Assembly (NCBI RefSeq): GCF_025628885.1
Contig: NZ_JAOTIF010000028.1
Span: 1 to 64,000 of the forward strand
Origin: Paraflavisolibacter caeni
Lineage (GTDB): Bacteria > Bacteroidota > Bacteroidia > Chitinophagales > Chitinophagaceae
Length of the DNA stretch: 64,000 bases
Direction of reading: 5' to 3'
Shown piece by piece: positions 51,377 through 60,312 of the stretch. The position numbers and the translations under genes are program-made. Each line of letters begins with the position of its first letter. Positions within the stretch are counted from its first letter, which is position 1. The notes below the pieces were generated by a model. The model had not been told where the DNA came from and ran no database searches. It saw nothing but the letters and a program-made list of their open reading frames with translations.

Positions 51377-53839
51377 CTATCTATTTGTAATTTTTCCGGG
51401 AATTGTTTTGATGTTTAATGTGGCCTCAGATAACGCTGGTGATGTAACTGTCAGTTTAATATCACCTGTACTGTGGGTACTTTTAATTACGACCAATGCA
51501 CGTCCGCGCCATGCTTTTCTTGTATTGCCAACATATTGGTCATGATCTTTCAAATCAGCATTATCTACGCCTGCAATCACACCAGGTCCATCAATTTTAA
51601 AATGAAGGCGGTTTGCTGCATTCGGTTGAAAGATGCCGTCCTTGTCAGTTATTTCAACTATAACATAAGAAAGATCTGATCCATTGGCTGATATTTCTTT
51701 CCGGTCGGCAGTCAGTTCTATTTTTGCAGCGTCGCCGGAAGTTTGCAGTATGGTTGATTCAATTTCCTTGTCATTTTGAACACCAACCGCTTTGAGTTGC
51801 CCGGGCGAATAGGGTACTGTAAATGTAGCTTTATATTCCTGCTCTTCGGTGGTTGCCTTTTCACCAATAAGTTTATTATCCAGGTAAAGTCTGGTTTTGG
51901 GATATTTTGAATACACTTCTACCTGGATCGTCTTCCCTTCAAATCCGGGCCAGGTCCAACTATCCCAGGTGGGCCAAACCGACCACCATGTTTCTTTGAT
52001 TTCAAGAGGGTCTGGTTCGGGTTCGCGAACAGCCATATAAAGCTTCTCTGTATTGTTATACAGCAGGCTTCTGTAATGTGATATAGGCTTTCTCCAGCCA
52101 ATCAAATCAATATCGCCACAGTATGCCCCATGCCAGGGAAAAAAATCATGCTCCCAATGCTGTCCTGGTACATCACCCGAATAATACCAACGGCCGATCC
52201 CTGATTCACCCAAATAATCCATAGCTGTCCACACAAAATCTCCAATTACATAACTATTGTTTTGTACCAGCTTCCAGTTAGCAAAAGCATCCCTCGGGTA
52301 GGATTCTGTGTGAACAATGATCCGCGAAGGCACCCGCTTATGGTCATCTGGTGCGCTATGCAAATGATAATTATAACCAGCGACATCATGGGCAGCGAAG
52401 AGCGGATCAAAAACGGACCAATCCTTATCGTTCACTACAACAGCCGATGTGATGGGACGTGTTGTATCTAATTCCTGTATAGCTTTTGCAAGCATTGTAG
52501 CGGTCTGCACAGCCTCCGGACTTCCGCGCTCTACTATTTCATTGCCGATGCTCCACATTACAATAGATGGATGATTGCGGTCGCGCAAAACCATAGTTTC
52601 TAAATCTCGCTTCCAATAGCTGTCAAAATACTTAGCATAGTCGTTATTGTTTTTACCGATTTTCCAGCAATCAAACGATTCATCCATGACCAGCAGGCCT
52701 AATCTGTCACATGCATTTAAAAAAGTTTCAGAAGGAGGATTGTGTGAAGTCCTTACCGCATTGAACCCGGCAGTTTTAAGCAACTCCACCTTGCGTTCCT
52801 CGGCACGATCAAAAGCAGCTGCACCCAAACAACCATTATCGTGATGCACACAGCCTCCGTTTATTTTTACTGCTTTTCCGTTTAGTTGAAAACCATTTTC
52901 CACAGTAAATTTTATAGAACGTATACCAAAATTGGTTTTAGTTTCGTCAATTACCTGATTATCTCTTAGTATCTGTGTCCGGGCCAGGTATAAATTAGGC
53001 GTTTCCGGTGTCCATAATACAGGATTCGACACGTTGATTACCTGCGTAACTTCTTTTACGCTGTTGGCAGGTAATGCTACCCTGGTTTGGTTGTCTACGA
53101 CCTTTTTAGAATTTCCATTTGGTATCAGGGTTTTAAGTATAATGTTTTGAGGAAACCCTGTTTCGTTCTTTACTAATGTCTTTATTTGAACCGTAGCCCT
53201 TTTTGAAGACACATCAGGGGTTGTAATGGATACGCCCCAATTAGCTACATGTACAGGGTCAGTAACCGTCATCCATACGTGGCGATAGATGCCGGAACCA
53301 CTATACCACCGGCTGTTCATCTGTTGGGAATTATCCACCCTTAGAGCTATGACATTTTCATTGTTAAAATCCAAAAAAGGCGAGATATTATAACTAAATG
53401 ATGAATAGCCATATGGATAAACACCCAGGGATTTTCCATTGATAAATACTTCAGCGTTCATGTAAACGCCTTCGAAATATATGGAAACATTCTTGTCCTT
53501 CCATTTATTGGGGGCTCTGAAAGTTTTCCGGTACCAGCCAGTACCTGCAGGAAAGTAACCGCCGCCATTCCCTGTTGGATTTTTAGGATGTATTTTGCCT
53601 TCAATACTCCAGTCGTGCGGCAAATCAAGGTTACGCCAACTCTTATCATTAAAATCCTTTGATCTGGCAGCAGCGGTATCTCCCAAAAAGAATTTCCAAT
53701 TAGAATCAAATAACTGCTTTCGTTCAGTGTTTGCATGATCTTGAGCACTGCTAAAAATACTACAAGCCAAAAGCAGGAAGGCAGTTATAGATATTGTTCT
53801 AATAAATAAATGATGGTTGTTTGAACTAGTATGTATCAT
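51377..53839 (-). CDS. GH2 beta-galactosidase-like glycosidase with DUF4982-type domain
   Basis: An 820-aa secreted GH2 enzyme with a signal peptide (TISITAFLLLACSIFSSAQ). The jelly roll has LPHDWSIEGKIHP and GSGIYRHVWMTV; the TIM barrel has VMWSIGNEIVERG (about residue 433, acid/base Glu) and IIVHTESYPRD (about 511, nucleophile). DUF4982-like (TRLYLDNKLIGEKATTE) and BIG-like C-terminal domains follow. It is the same architecture as the GH2 at 32142-34562 but well diverged, so the two probably have separate specificities. Its start ATG abuts the GH39 stop at 53840 and its stop lies 3 bp before the GH42 start: a tight GH39-GH2-GH42 block. Confidence 0.92.
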   Translation of the reverse strand: MIHTSSNNHHLFIRTISITAFLLLACSIFSSAQDHANTERKQLFDSNWKFFLGDTAAARSKDFNDKSWRNLDLPHDWSIEGKIHPKNPTGNGGGYFPAGTGWYRKTFRAPNKWKDKNVSIYFEGVYMNAEVFINGKSLGVYPYGYSSFSYNISPFLDFNNENVIALRVDNSQQMNSRWYSGSGIYRHVWMTVTDPVHVANWGVSITTPDVSSKRATVQIKTLVKNETGFPQNIILKTLIPNGNSKKVVDNQTRVALPANSVKEVTQVINVSNPVLWTPETPNLYLARTQILRDNQVIDETKTNFGIRSIKFTVENGFQLNGKAVKINGGCVHHDNGCLGAAAFDRAEERKVELLKTAGFNAVRTSHNPPSETFLNACDRLGLLVMDESFDCWKIGKNNNDYAKYFDSYWKRDLETMVLRDRNHPSIVMWSIGNEIVERGSPEAVQTATMLAKAIQELDTTRPITSAVVVNDKDWSVFDPLFAAHDVAGYNYHLHSAPDDHKRVPSRIIVHTESYPRDAFANWKLVQNNSYVIGDFVWTAMDYLGESGIGRWYYSGDVPGQHWEHDFFPWHGAYCGDIDLIGWRKPISHYRSLLYNNTEKLYMAVREPEPDPLEIKETWWSVWPTWDSWTWPGFEGKTIQVEVYSKYPKTRLYLDNKLIGEKATTEEQEYKATFTVPYSPGQLKAVGVQNDKEIESTILQTSGDAAKIELTADRKEISANGSDLSYVIVEITDKDGIFQPNAANRLHFKIDGPGVIAGVDNADLKDHDQYVGNTRKAWRGRALVVIKSTHSTGDIKLTVTSPALSEATLNIKTIPGKITNR

Positions 53840-55450
53840 TTACAATTTGATAATATTCAAAAAGAAAACATCATTTTCACGAAGCTCCAGTTCTTTAATA
53901 ACAGGTACTCTATTTTTTATAGTAATGATCTCTTTTGCAACGGGTGAACCATCGTTTTGCTTTTTAATCTGTTCCACCTGCTGTTTTGTGAGCTGTTGGG
54001 GCCGGCCCAAATCAATATAGCTTGTGTACGCATCATTGTTGCGGTAACCTACTTTATAAACTTCAAGAGCATAAATGCCATCAGGCACTCCGGTTATGTT
54101 GATCTTTAATTTTCCTTTCGATTTTGAAGGCAGATCCTGTATATAATATTTCTGATTGTGAACAGAATCACCGGGATGTGTGTTGGTGAAATCCCAAACC
54201 AATGCCTGGATGTTTCCGGATGAATCTTTGCAAATCCAGGAAGCGGAATCTTTATTTGCTAATTCGATATTTCCCAACCGGTTCATAAACTGGTAGGAGT
54301 AGAATACCGGCTTGTTGATACCCTGGGTGTTCAGCATGCCGAAGCCTCCGTGAAAAGGTTCAAAACGAGGACCCGGTTCTTCAAATATATCTGTGAATAC
54401 CCAATACGACATGGAGTTGGCCGCATTACCCACCTGTTTCAATTTTTGCAGCACATAGGAAGCTTCGTGATAACTGTCATGAATCGGATCTGCGGGTGTA
54501 TAGGATGCACTCCATTCAGTGTAATGCAATTCTAAATTTGGCATTGGTGAAGCCGCAATTTCTTTTCGTGATTGGAGCACATCACCGCTAACAGCAAATT
54601 CTTCTTTTGCGAGCACCGTTCCTCCTTGTCCGTATTCATCCAAAAATCCTTGCTTTACCCCATAGGCATGTGTGCTGATAAAATCAATAGGCACATTATT
54701 CTTTTGGCAATAATCAATCATCTCAGTTTCCCATGCTGCACCTGCGGTACCCGGCCCACCCACACGATATTCCTTGTTCACACTTTTAACGGCTTGTGCT
54801 GCGTATTTATAAAGCTTAAAATAATCTTGTTGTGTTCCTGTCCAAAAACCAGGTGAAAGGTTAGGCTCGTTCCACACTTCAAAATACCAGGTCTTTACTT
54901 CGTCTGCACCATAACGTTCGGTAAAATGTTCGGTAAGATTTTTGATCAGGGCGCCCCATTTTTCGTAATCCTTAGGAGGGGTTACATTACCTTTCCACCA
55001 AAAAATAGTTTGATTACCGCTTGCCAATGACCAGGGCATGAATCCCAGTTCAACAAAGGGTTTCATCCCGATGCTTTGCAAAAAATCAAACAGGGCATCC
55101 ACGTACATGTAATTGTATACAGGATTTCCTTTGCTGTCTTCTTTGTAAACAGCCATGTCATCTGTCAGCAAACCATGCATGCGGATGTATTTGAAGCCGC
55201 ATTCTTTTTTTACATAAGCCAATTGCTGTTGCCAGTCTGCTCTTAATCCTTCATTGGCCCTGCCGGCACCTACACACTCCTTAAACATGGTATTCAATGG
55301 GCCTGCAGTTTTACTGAAGTCAGCATTGATCACTCGCTCGTGAACAGCCTTGTTTTGTTTTGAAGTTCGACTTTGCTTAGAAGTCTGAGCAAATAATGTT
55401 GTTGAAATGGAAAAAGGCAGGATCGCAACTAACGTAAAGATTTTTTTCAT
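53840..55450 (-). CDS. GH39 beta-xylosidase-like glycosidase (copy 2)
   Basis: A 536-aa secreted GH39 enzyme, nearly the same from end to end as the one at 37543-39135 (about four residues in five or more by eye). The signal peptide ends TTLFAQ and is followed by a Ser/Lys-rich stretch. YFEVWNEPNLSPGFW (about residue 193) and LHYTEWSASYTP (about 313) supply the two catalytic Glu. The C-terminal beta-sandwich ends NDVFFLNIIKL. Here it is directly joined to GH2 and GH42, whereas copy 1 precedes an esterase-GH97 fusion. Duplicate GH39 genes in one region suggest either dosage or beginning specialisation. Confidence 0.9.
   Translation of the reverse strand: MKKIFTLVAILPFSISTTLFAQTSKQSRTSKQNKAVHERVINADFSKTAGPLNTMFKECVGAGRANEGLRADWQQQLAYVKKECGFKYIRMHGLLTDDMAVYKEDSKGNPVYNYMYVDALFDFLQSIGMKPFVELGFMPWSLASGNQTIFWWKGNVTPPKDYEKWGALIKNLTEHFTERYGADEVKTWYFEVWNEPNLSPGFWTGTQQDYFKLYKYAAQAVKSVNKEYRVGGPGTAGAAWETEMIDYCQKNNVPIDFISTHAYGVKQGFLDEYGQGGTVLAKEEFAVSGDVLQSRKEIAASPMPNLELHYTEWSASYTPADPIHDSYHEASYVLQKLKQVGNAANSMSYWVFTDIFEEPGPRFEPFHGGFGMLNTQGINKPVFYSYQFMNRLGNIELANKDSASWICKDSSGNIQALVWDFTNTHPGDSVHNQKYYIQDLPSKSKGKLKINITGVPDGIYALEVYKVGYRNNDAYTSYIDLGRPQQLTKQQVEQIKKQNDGSPVAKEIITIKNRVPVIKELELRENDVFFLNIIKL
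54723..54853 (-). repeat. 131-bp identical tract shared with the first GH39 gene
   Basis: Identical to 38423-38553, offset by exactly 16,300 bp. A second run of about 40 identical bases follows after two single mismatches. Confidence 0.85.
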
Positions 55451-55540
55451 CCTATTTATTCTTTAAAACAAATATTATTGTTAAATTTTTTTTTCTTAAT
55501 CTAAAAATGAAGTAGGTAATAGCCGACACGGAAATACTAA

Positions 55541-56797
55541 TCACACAAACTCCAATTGCTGCAATTCATAAATTCTTACGACCGCATCTTTAGAAATTTC
55601 CGGAAGAAGAATCATAAACCTTCCCATACTGGCCGGATTAGGATACAGGCTAATAGCATCCTCGATGGATCCTGTAGCGGCTAATGTCACGGTGACGGTA
55701 AAGGTCTGCGTGCTTTGACATCCTCCGCTATTGGTGTAGGTGGCCACATAGTTCCCTGCATGGCTGGCCTGGATATTTGTAATGAGTACTTCCATTGTAG
55801 TTGCAGAGAAATTATTCGGACCGGACCAGGACCACGATCCTCCTGTTGCAGGTTGGGGGCCAAACTTCACTGAATCACCTTGTGCTACTGAAGCATTGGC
55901 TGTCTGCTGCCAGGCTCCGCCATTAAGCTGTACGTTCGGCGTGATGGCAGTTGGCGTACAGGCAATAGTGTCCGGCCTCAACAGTTCAATCATTTTTTGT
56001 GCATAACGCTTTCCAAACTCTCTGTACGAGGCAGAACTAAAATGTGCTCCATCAGCTCCCAGGAGACCAGCAGATGAAATAACATGTGCATTGGTGATCA
56101 GCGACGGAAGCTTATTTACTTCCACATTGTGAGAACCACAACACGCATCCTTTGAAGCCAGCAGCTCACCTGCCAGGAAAGGTACATCGCCCAATTGAAG
56201 ATCTGTCTTGAGGTTCTTTACCACATTTGCAACTTTGTTTTTCCACTCAGGATTGTTGGTGTTGGTTTCGCCCTGGTGGAACAGAATTCCTTTAATCACC
56301 CCTTCTTTTTGGGCAAGTTTCGCCACTTCTACCAGTCGGCCATAAGGATTACCACCATACGAGTTGATGATATCTTTCATCCATTGGGGCGCTGAGGCTA
56401 CGTAGGAAGCGTAGTTGACTTTATCAAACAGACCTATGTCACACCCAGGAACTGCCACGGGCACTATGCCAATTTTAATTCCCGAGGGCAGTTCCTGGAC
56501 CATGGTTCTGCCAAAGTAGTCCGAAATGCCGAGTCCAGTCCTGCAACGCACCAGGGGCGGGATGGCTGTTGTCCATTTTCCCAGCTGATGGGTGCGATCG
56601 TCAGTACAATTGACGGCACTCATTACTTTAAAACGTGCATCTACCCCAACTTTATCCTGGCTTTCAATTGCACCGGCGCCATCCATGTTCGATTGCCCAA
56701 ATGCCAGGTAAATGTGAAAGTTAGGATCTTGTGCATGTGTAATCGCGGGATTGACCATCCAAAAAAGGACAAACAAAAATGAGAAGTAAGTTTTCAT
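55541..56797 (-). CDS. SGNH acetylesterase (CE6/SASA type) with Ig-like domain and shortened type IX tail
   Basis: A 418-aa secreted protein with a signal peptide ending ITHAQ. The esterase domain (about residues 22-275) has IYLAFGQSNMDGAG with nucleophile Ser (about 34), LFHQGETNTNN (about 175) and GADGAHFSSASYREFG with the catalytic Asp/His (about 249), as in acetyl xylan esterases. An Ig/PKD-like domain follows (about 285-375, GSWSWSGPNNFSATT). The C-terminus begins like a T9SS sorting domain (ISLYPNPASMGRFMILLPE) but stops after RIYELQQLEFV, some 40 residues short of a normal one, so type IX export may be lost. Likely role is removing O-acetyl groups from the hemicellulose. It ends 90 bp before GH39. 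Confidence 0.85.
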   Translation of the reverse strand: MKTYFSFLFVLFWMVNPAITHAQDPNFHIYLAFGQSNMDGAGAIESQDKVGVDARFKVMSAVNCTDDRTHQLGKWTTAIPPLVRCRTGLGISDYFGRTMVQELPSGIKIGIVPVAVPGCDIGLFDKVNYASYVASAPQWMKDIINSYGGNPYGRLVEVAKLAQKEGVIKGILFHQGETNTNNPEWKNKVANVVKNLKTDLQLGDVPFLAGELLASKDACCGSHNVEVNKLPSLITNAHVISSAGLLGADGAHFSSASYREFGKRYAQKMIELLRPDTIACTPTAITPNVQLNGGAWQQTANASVAQGDSVKFGPQPATGGSWSWSGPNNFSATTMEVLITNIQASHAGNYVATYTNSGGCQSTQTFTVTVTLAATGSIEDAISLYPNPASMGRFMILLPEISKDAVVRIYELQQLEFV

Positions 56798-56809
56798 AAC
56801 CTAAAAGAA

Positions 56810-58339
56810 TTAATAAATGAATTTCCATTCATCAAACAGAAAATCCTTTCCATTAAATACAAAATAGATATTCGCCACTCCTTTATCTATTGTCCGTTCT
56901 ATTTTCTTTGACAGAGTAGCCCATTCGTTCCCATCACATATAAGCGAAACAAGAGCTGGCCCTTTAAGACTATTTACATAAACATCTATTCTACCTTTTC
57001 CTTTCACCCTGGCTTCAAATTTTGCAGGAATCTGTTGGCTAAAATCGGCTCCACGCACCATGAGACATTGTTTATCTACTTTTCCTTTGGCCACCATATT
57101 GCCTGGATTACCAACCGCTTCGAACTGGACTTGCCCGGAAGTCCCCGCGGTGGTTTCTGCTTGCTGGAGAACGAATGGATTTAATGGGTTAAGTTGTGAA
57201 GTACCTTTAAAAGTTGCTTTGCCCATGTAAATATTCACATCCTTTTCATCCACCTGCACTTCATCGATACCTACATTACGAAAACCACCCTTAGTGCCAA
57301 AATAATCCTGTAAATACATGGCATGGTAAGCAATATAATATTTCCCTTTAAACTTGAAGAGGTGAGTGTGATTATTTGTATAAGGCCCAATATTATAATC
57401 ACCAGGATTCTTAAGGTAATTATCGCGATACTTCCAACTATTCTGATCTAAGGGTGTTTTGCTGGTCATATAACACATACTGCATTGGGTTGGTTTGTCA
57501 ACACCATAAGGCCATTCCGTACGAGGGTCCCAACTTGTATTATAGGTATAAACCCAGGTCCCATCGATAAAATTAAGGTCGCTTGCCTCAAAAAAATAGG
57601 GAGCAGGTATCTTGGCAACATTGCTCGCCAGGCTCTTCATATCTGTTCCTAACTTCACGATCCGGGAGTTATCCGGCAAATATTTTGTTTTAGGCGTTCC
57701 ACCTCCAAAAGCCAGCCAGGCTGTACCTTGACCGTCGATAACAACTCCAGGATCGAATGGAGATTCGCAATCTACCCCGGGAACAGAACGGTCGACTAAG
57801 TTTTTTCCTAATGGATCACTCCACGGGCCAACTGGTGATGTGGAAGTAAGCATGGCTGTACCTACGCCACTATTGGAGTAATACAAATAGAAGTGCGTCT
57901 TACCATCTGCTTCCAGCCGGGATGCAATAGAAGGCGCCCATGAATTAAGAGTCCATGGTGAGAGTTTTGCGGTATTGATAATCCCATGATACGTCCAGTT
58001 CACCATATCATCGGTAGACATCATGACTAGTGAACGGATAAACCCGTAATGATTTTTCCCATCTTTTCCTACATTTTCATACTGTTGATAATCATTGGTA
58101 GCATACACATAGATCCTTCCATTGTGTTCTATAGCCGTTGGGTCGGCTGTAAACATAAAATCTAATAAAGGATTCGCATTATTGGAGGTGAGCTTCGGCG
58201 AAACGTTCGCGAATTTTGCTTCCAGGTCTTCATTAATCTCTTTCGGTTCATCCGCATTAACCTGAGCTGTTGTGTTTTTCGTGCATCCCAGAAGAGACAT
58301 AGCAACCATTGCACTTACCAGCACTTTTTGTCTAAACAT
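56810..58339 (-). CDS. GH43 arabinofuranosidase/xylosidase with CBM6
   Basis: About 509 aa from the ATG at 58339, giving a lipoprotein-type signal (KVLVSAMVAMSLLGC); the longer frame begins with TTG at 58369. The GH43 propeller contains MFTADPTAIEHNGRIYVYAT (base Asp near residue 65) and PYFFEASDLNFIDG (acid Glu near 250). Where many GH43 enzymes have WAPD, it has SWAPSIASR, so the pKa-modulating Asp must come from elsewhere or the enzyme belongs to a subfamily lacking that motif. A CBM6-like beta-sandwich occupies about 390-509. A surface-anchored exo-enzyme removing arabinose or xylose is likely. It is 13 bp upstream of the acetylesterase and directly downstream of the GH74 relic. Confidence 0.87.
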   Translation of the reverse strand: MFRQKVLVSAMVAMSLLGCTKNTTAQVNADEPKEINEDLEAKFANVSPKLTSNNANPLLDFMFTADPTAIEHNGRIYVYATNDYQQYENVGKDGKNHYGFIRSLVMMSTDDMVNWTYHGIINTAKLSPWTLNSWAPSIASRLEADGKTHFYLYYSNSGVGTAMLTSTSPVGPWSDPLGKNLVDRSVPGVDCESPFDPGVVIDGQGTAWLAFGGGTPKTKYLPDNSRIVKLGTDMKSLASNVAKIPAPYFFEASDLNFIDGTWVYTYNTSWDPRTEWPYGVDKPTQCSMCYMTSKTPLDQNSWKYRDNYLKNPGDYNIGPYTNNHTHLFKFKGKYYIAYHAMYLQDYFGTKGGFRNVGIDEVQVDEKDVNIYMGKATFKGTSQLNPLNPFVLQQAETTAGTSGQVQFEAVGNPGNMVAKGKVDKQCLMVRGADFSQQIPAKFEARVKGKGRIDVYVNSLKGPALVSLICDGNEWATLSKKIERTIDKGVANIYFVFNGKDFLFDEWKFIY

Positions 58340-58351
58340 ACTTTTATTTAC

Positions 58352-58632
58352 TTTAATTCTCCCAGTCAATTTTAGAATTCGTGATCAAACGAAAATCATC
58401 GCATGTGAATAATCCGTTTTCTCTGGTTCCGTAAAATAATATGTTACTGTTTTAGGGATCTACGGCCAGGCATTTTGCGGATCCTGCGCCAAAGCTTCCA
58501 CGCCAATAAATCCATTTTCCGACTCGTTAATCCACACCAGCAGCTGAACCCATTTATTGTTCGCGGCATCCCAGCGGTAAGCCCCGCCTACATCCGTGCA
58601 GCAATACCGATCGCCGGATGTTCGCCCCGGCC
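58352..58632 (-). pseudogene. Decayed GH74 xyloglucanase (N-terminal relic)
   Basis: The minus strand encodes TDVGGAYRWDAANNKWVQLL then GVEALAQDPQN, the hallmark first blade of GH74 endo-xyloglucanases. It jumps, after a deletion and frame change, to LAVDP-stop-NSNILFYGTRENGL, the hallmark of a later GH74 segment. Stops and the missing intervening 100 or so residues make it non-functional, and the remaining 500-plus residues are gone. GH74 enzymes are largely xyloglucan-specific, so the relic supports a xyloglucan history for this locus. Confidence 0.8.
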
Positions 58633-58651
58633 AATTTTCACGCAGTGAAAA

Positions 58652-58682
58652 GAGAACGCAGAGAAAATTCTCTCTGCGTCTC
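58652..58682 (-). repeat. Palindromic CGCAGAGA repeat
   Basis: GAGAACGCAGAGA and TCTCTGCGTCTC form a stem of about 12 bp around AAATTC. Additional CGCAG copies flank it. It sits between GH5 and the GH74 relic. It may act as a transcript-end hairpin or be a dispersed palindromic element; genome-wide copies cannot be seen from here. Confidence 0.55.
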
Positions 58683-58734
58683 TGCGTAAACTCATTCCAT
58701 AAAAAGTTTTATCTCTCGAATTTGTTGATTATTC

Positions 58735-60207
58735 TTAATTACCACCGGCTATAAGAGCATCAATCGTGCGTTGATCTTTTACGGTATTGTTTTGTCTGTC
58801 CAAAGCGCCGCCTGTATCCCACCAGAAAGGTTTTATGCCACGGGCCAAAGCTTCTTTAGTAGTAAAGGTTATCCAATAATCCACAGAGGCGTTATGCAAG
58901 GCCAGATCTTTGGGAACATTAGCGGAACCATTACGCCTGTAAGCGCCGTACTCACCCATAATAACCGGAATTCCTTTATCAACAAATTTTGTTTTCATCT
59001 TGTTGTAGTCAGCAATATGAGCGTCTTCTTCTCCGTACGTAGCATTACGTTCAGGTTCAATGGTTGAATGATACCCATTGCCCCAGTAGTAAGCCATTTT
59101 ACCCCAGCTCACGTCTTCGTTCAGGAAACAAAACTGTGATGGCAAATAGTTATGCACTTCAACCATCAGGCGGTTGGCCGTCGGGTCTTTAGGAAGTGTG
59201 TTCATCAGGTCATATGTCAATGAAGAATTTGTATTTGGTCCTTGAACAATAAGAACGCGGTGGCTGTTTCTTCCACCTGTAGAACGAACAGCATTAACGC
59301 ACGTCTGGTGGTATGATGCTAAGACTGCCATCTTCTCGGCATTATCAGCATTCGGTTCATTGGCGCTGGCAAACATGAGATGTTCGTCAAAATCACGCAT
59401 AGCAGTTGCTATTTGCTCCCATAATGCTTTTTGTTTAGCATTGACAGAATCTTGCTTTGCTTTAGTGATGTTATTTTCCAGCCAGCCACCATCCCAGTGA
59501 ATATTCAGCATCACATACAGGCCGTTATTCACACAATAACCAACAACTTCTTTTACCCTGTTCATCCAATCCGGATTTATGTGTGCAGTGGCTTTGTTAT
59601 CAAGGTGAATATCCCATGCACAGGGTATGCGAATAGCAGTAAAACCTAATTGCTTTACAGCTTTTACATACGATTCGGTTATTTGAGGATTGCCCCAGCT
59701 TGTTTCTCCGCCGGTAGCTTCCAAGGTATTACCAATGTTCCATCCCAATTTGAATTTGGCAGCCAATTGAACAGCCGTGCTCATTCCTGTTGAATCAGGT
59801 GCTTTGGGGGATGTGTTGTAAGATGGATAGATCGTAGCTGGTTGCTTAACCGTAACTCTTCTTGCCTGCCCGTTCGAAGAGTTTACTGACAATATTGTAG
59901 AACGCGTAGTACCGGTTCCATTAGACGTTGCAGTTAACTGGATGGTACTGCTACCGCTATTGCCTGATGTTTTGCTTACTTGTAACCATGCTGAAGCAGC
60001 GTTGCTGATCGTCCATTGTGCATTTCCGTTAATTGTCAGGTCTGCTTTTCCACCTTCTGCAGGAAGAATAATTTCCGATGCAGAAGTAGAGAGTTCGGGA
60101 GTAACGGCATCATTCTTTTTTTTACAGCCGGTAAATACCAGTACTGCAAAAAGAAATCTGATCATTGTAGAAATCCTGGCATTTTTCATCCTTTTTTTTG
60201 TTTTCAT
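58735..60207 (-). CDS. BACON-GH5 endo-glucanase, xyloglucanase type
   Basis: A 490-aa lipoprotein (MIRFLFAVLVFTGCKKK lipobox) with a BACON domain (about residues 40-130, NGNAQWTISNAASAWLQVSK) and a GH5 catalytic barrel of subfamily 4 type (about 140-490, KFKLGWNIGNTLEATGG). FASANEPNADN (about 281) has the acid/base Glu and VIMGEYGAYRRNG (about 417) the nucleophile. This BACON-plus-GH5_4 architecture and its place after SusC, SusD and an IPT lipoprotein match the surface endo-xyloglucanase of the Bacteroides ovatus xyloglucan locus. It would make the first cut outside the cell. A hairpin at 60236-60276 separates it from the binding-protein gene. Confidence 0.93.
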   Translation of the reverse strand: MKTKKRMKNARISTMIRFLFAVLVFTGCKKKNDAVTPELSTSASEIILPAEGGKADLTINGNAQWTISNAASAWLQVSKTSGNSGSSTIQLTATSNGTGTTRSTILSVNSSNGQARRVTVKQPATIYPSYNTSPKAPDSTGMSTAVQLAAKFKLGWNIGNTLEATGGETSWGNPQITESYVKAVKQLGFTAIRIPCAWDIHLDNKATAHINPDWMNRVKEVVGYCVNNGLYVMLNIHWDGGWLENNITKAKQDSVNAKQKALWEQIATAMRDFDEHLMFASANEPNADNAEKMAVLASYHQTCVNAVRSTGGRNSHRVLIVQGPNTNSSLTYDLMNTLPKDPTANRLMVEVHNYLPSQFCFLNEDVSWGKMAYYWGNGYHSTIEPERNATYGEEDAHIADYNKMKTKFVDKGIPVIMGEYGAYRRNGSANVPKDLALHNASVDYWITFTTKEALARGIKPFWWDTGGALDRQNNTVKDQRTIDALIAGGN

Positions 60208-60235
60208 AGTTTAAAAATCCTTTTGTTGATTAAGA

Positions 60236-60276
60236 GACCTGAAGGGATGGCCATTTTCATTGACCATCCCCAGGTC
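60236..60276 (-). terminator. Hairpin between binding lipoprotein and GH5 genes
   Basis: GACCTGAAGGGATGG pairs with CCATCCCCAGGTC (two-base bulge). The minus-strand tail is TCTCTTAATC, not a true T-run. It probably lowers read-through from the abundant SusC-SusD-binding protein part into the enzyme genes. Confidence 0.55.
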
Positions 60277-60312
60277 ATCCTTTGCTCGCGTGAGAAACAT
60301 CAATTTTGACTG

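Noticed and set aside
37543-55450. GH39 duplicate as an assembly artefact
   Set aside because: The two copies differ throughout outside the identical tract and have different neighbours and ends, so both are treated as real. Long reads would settle it.
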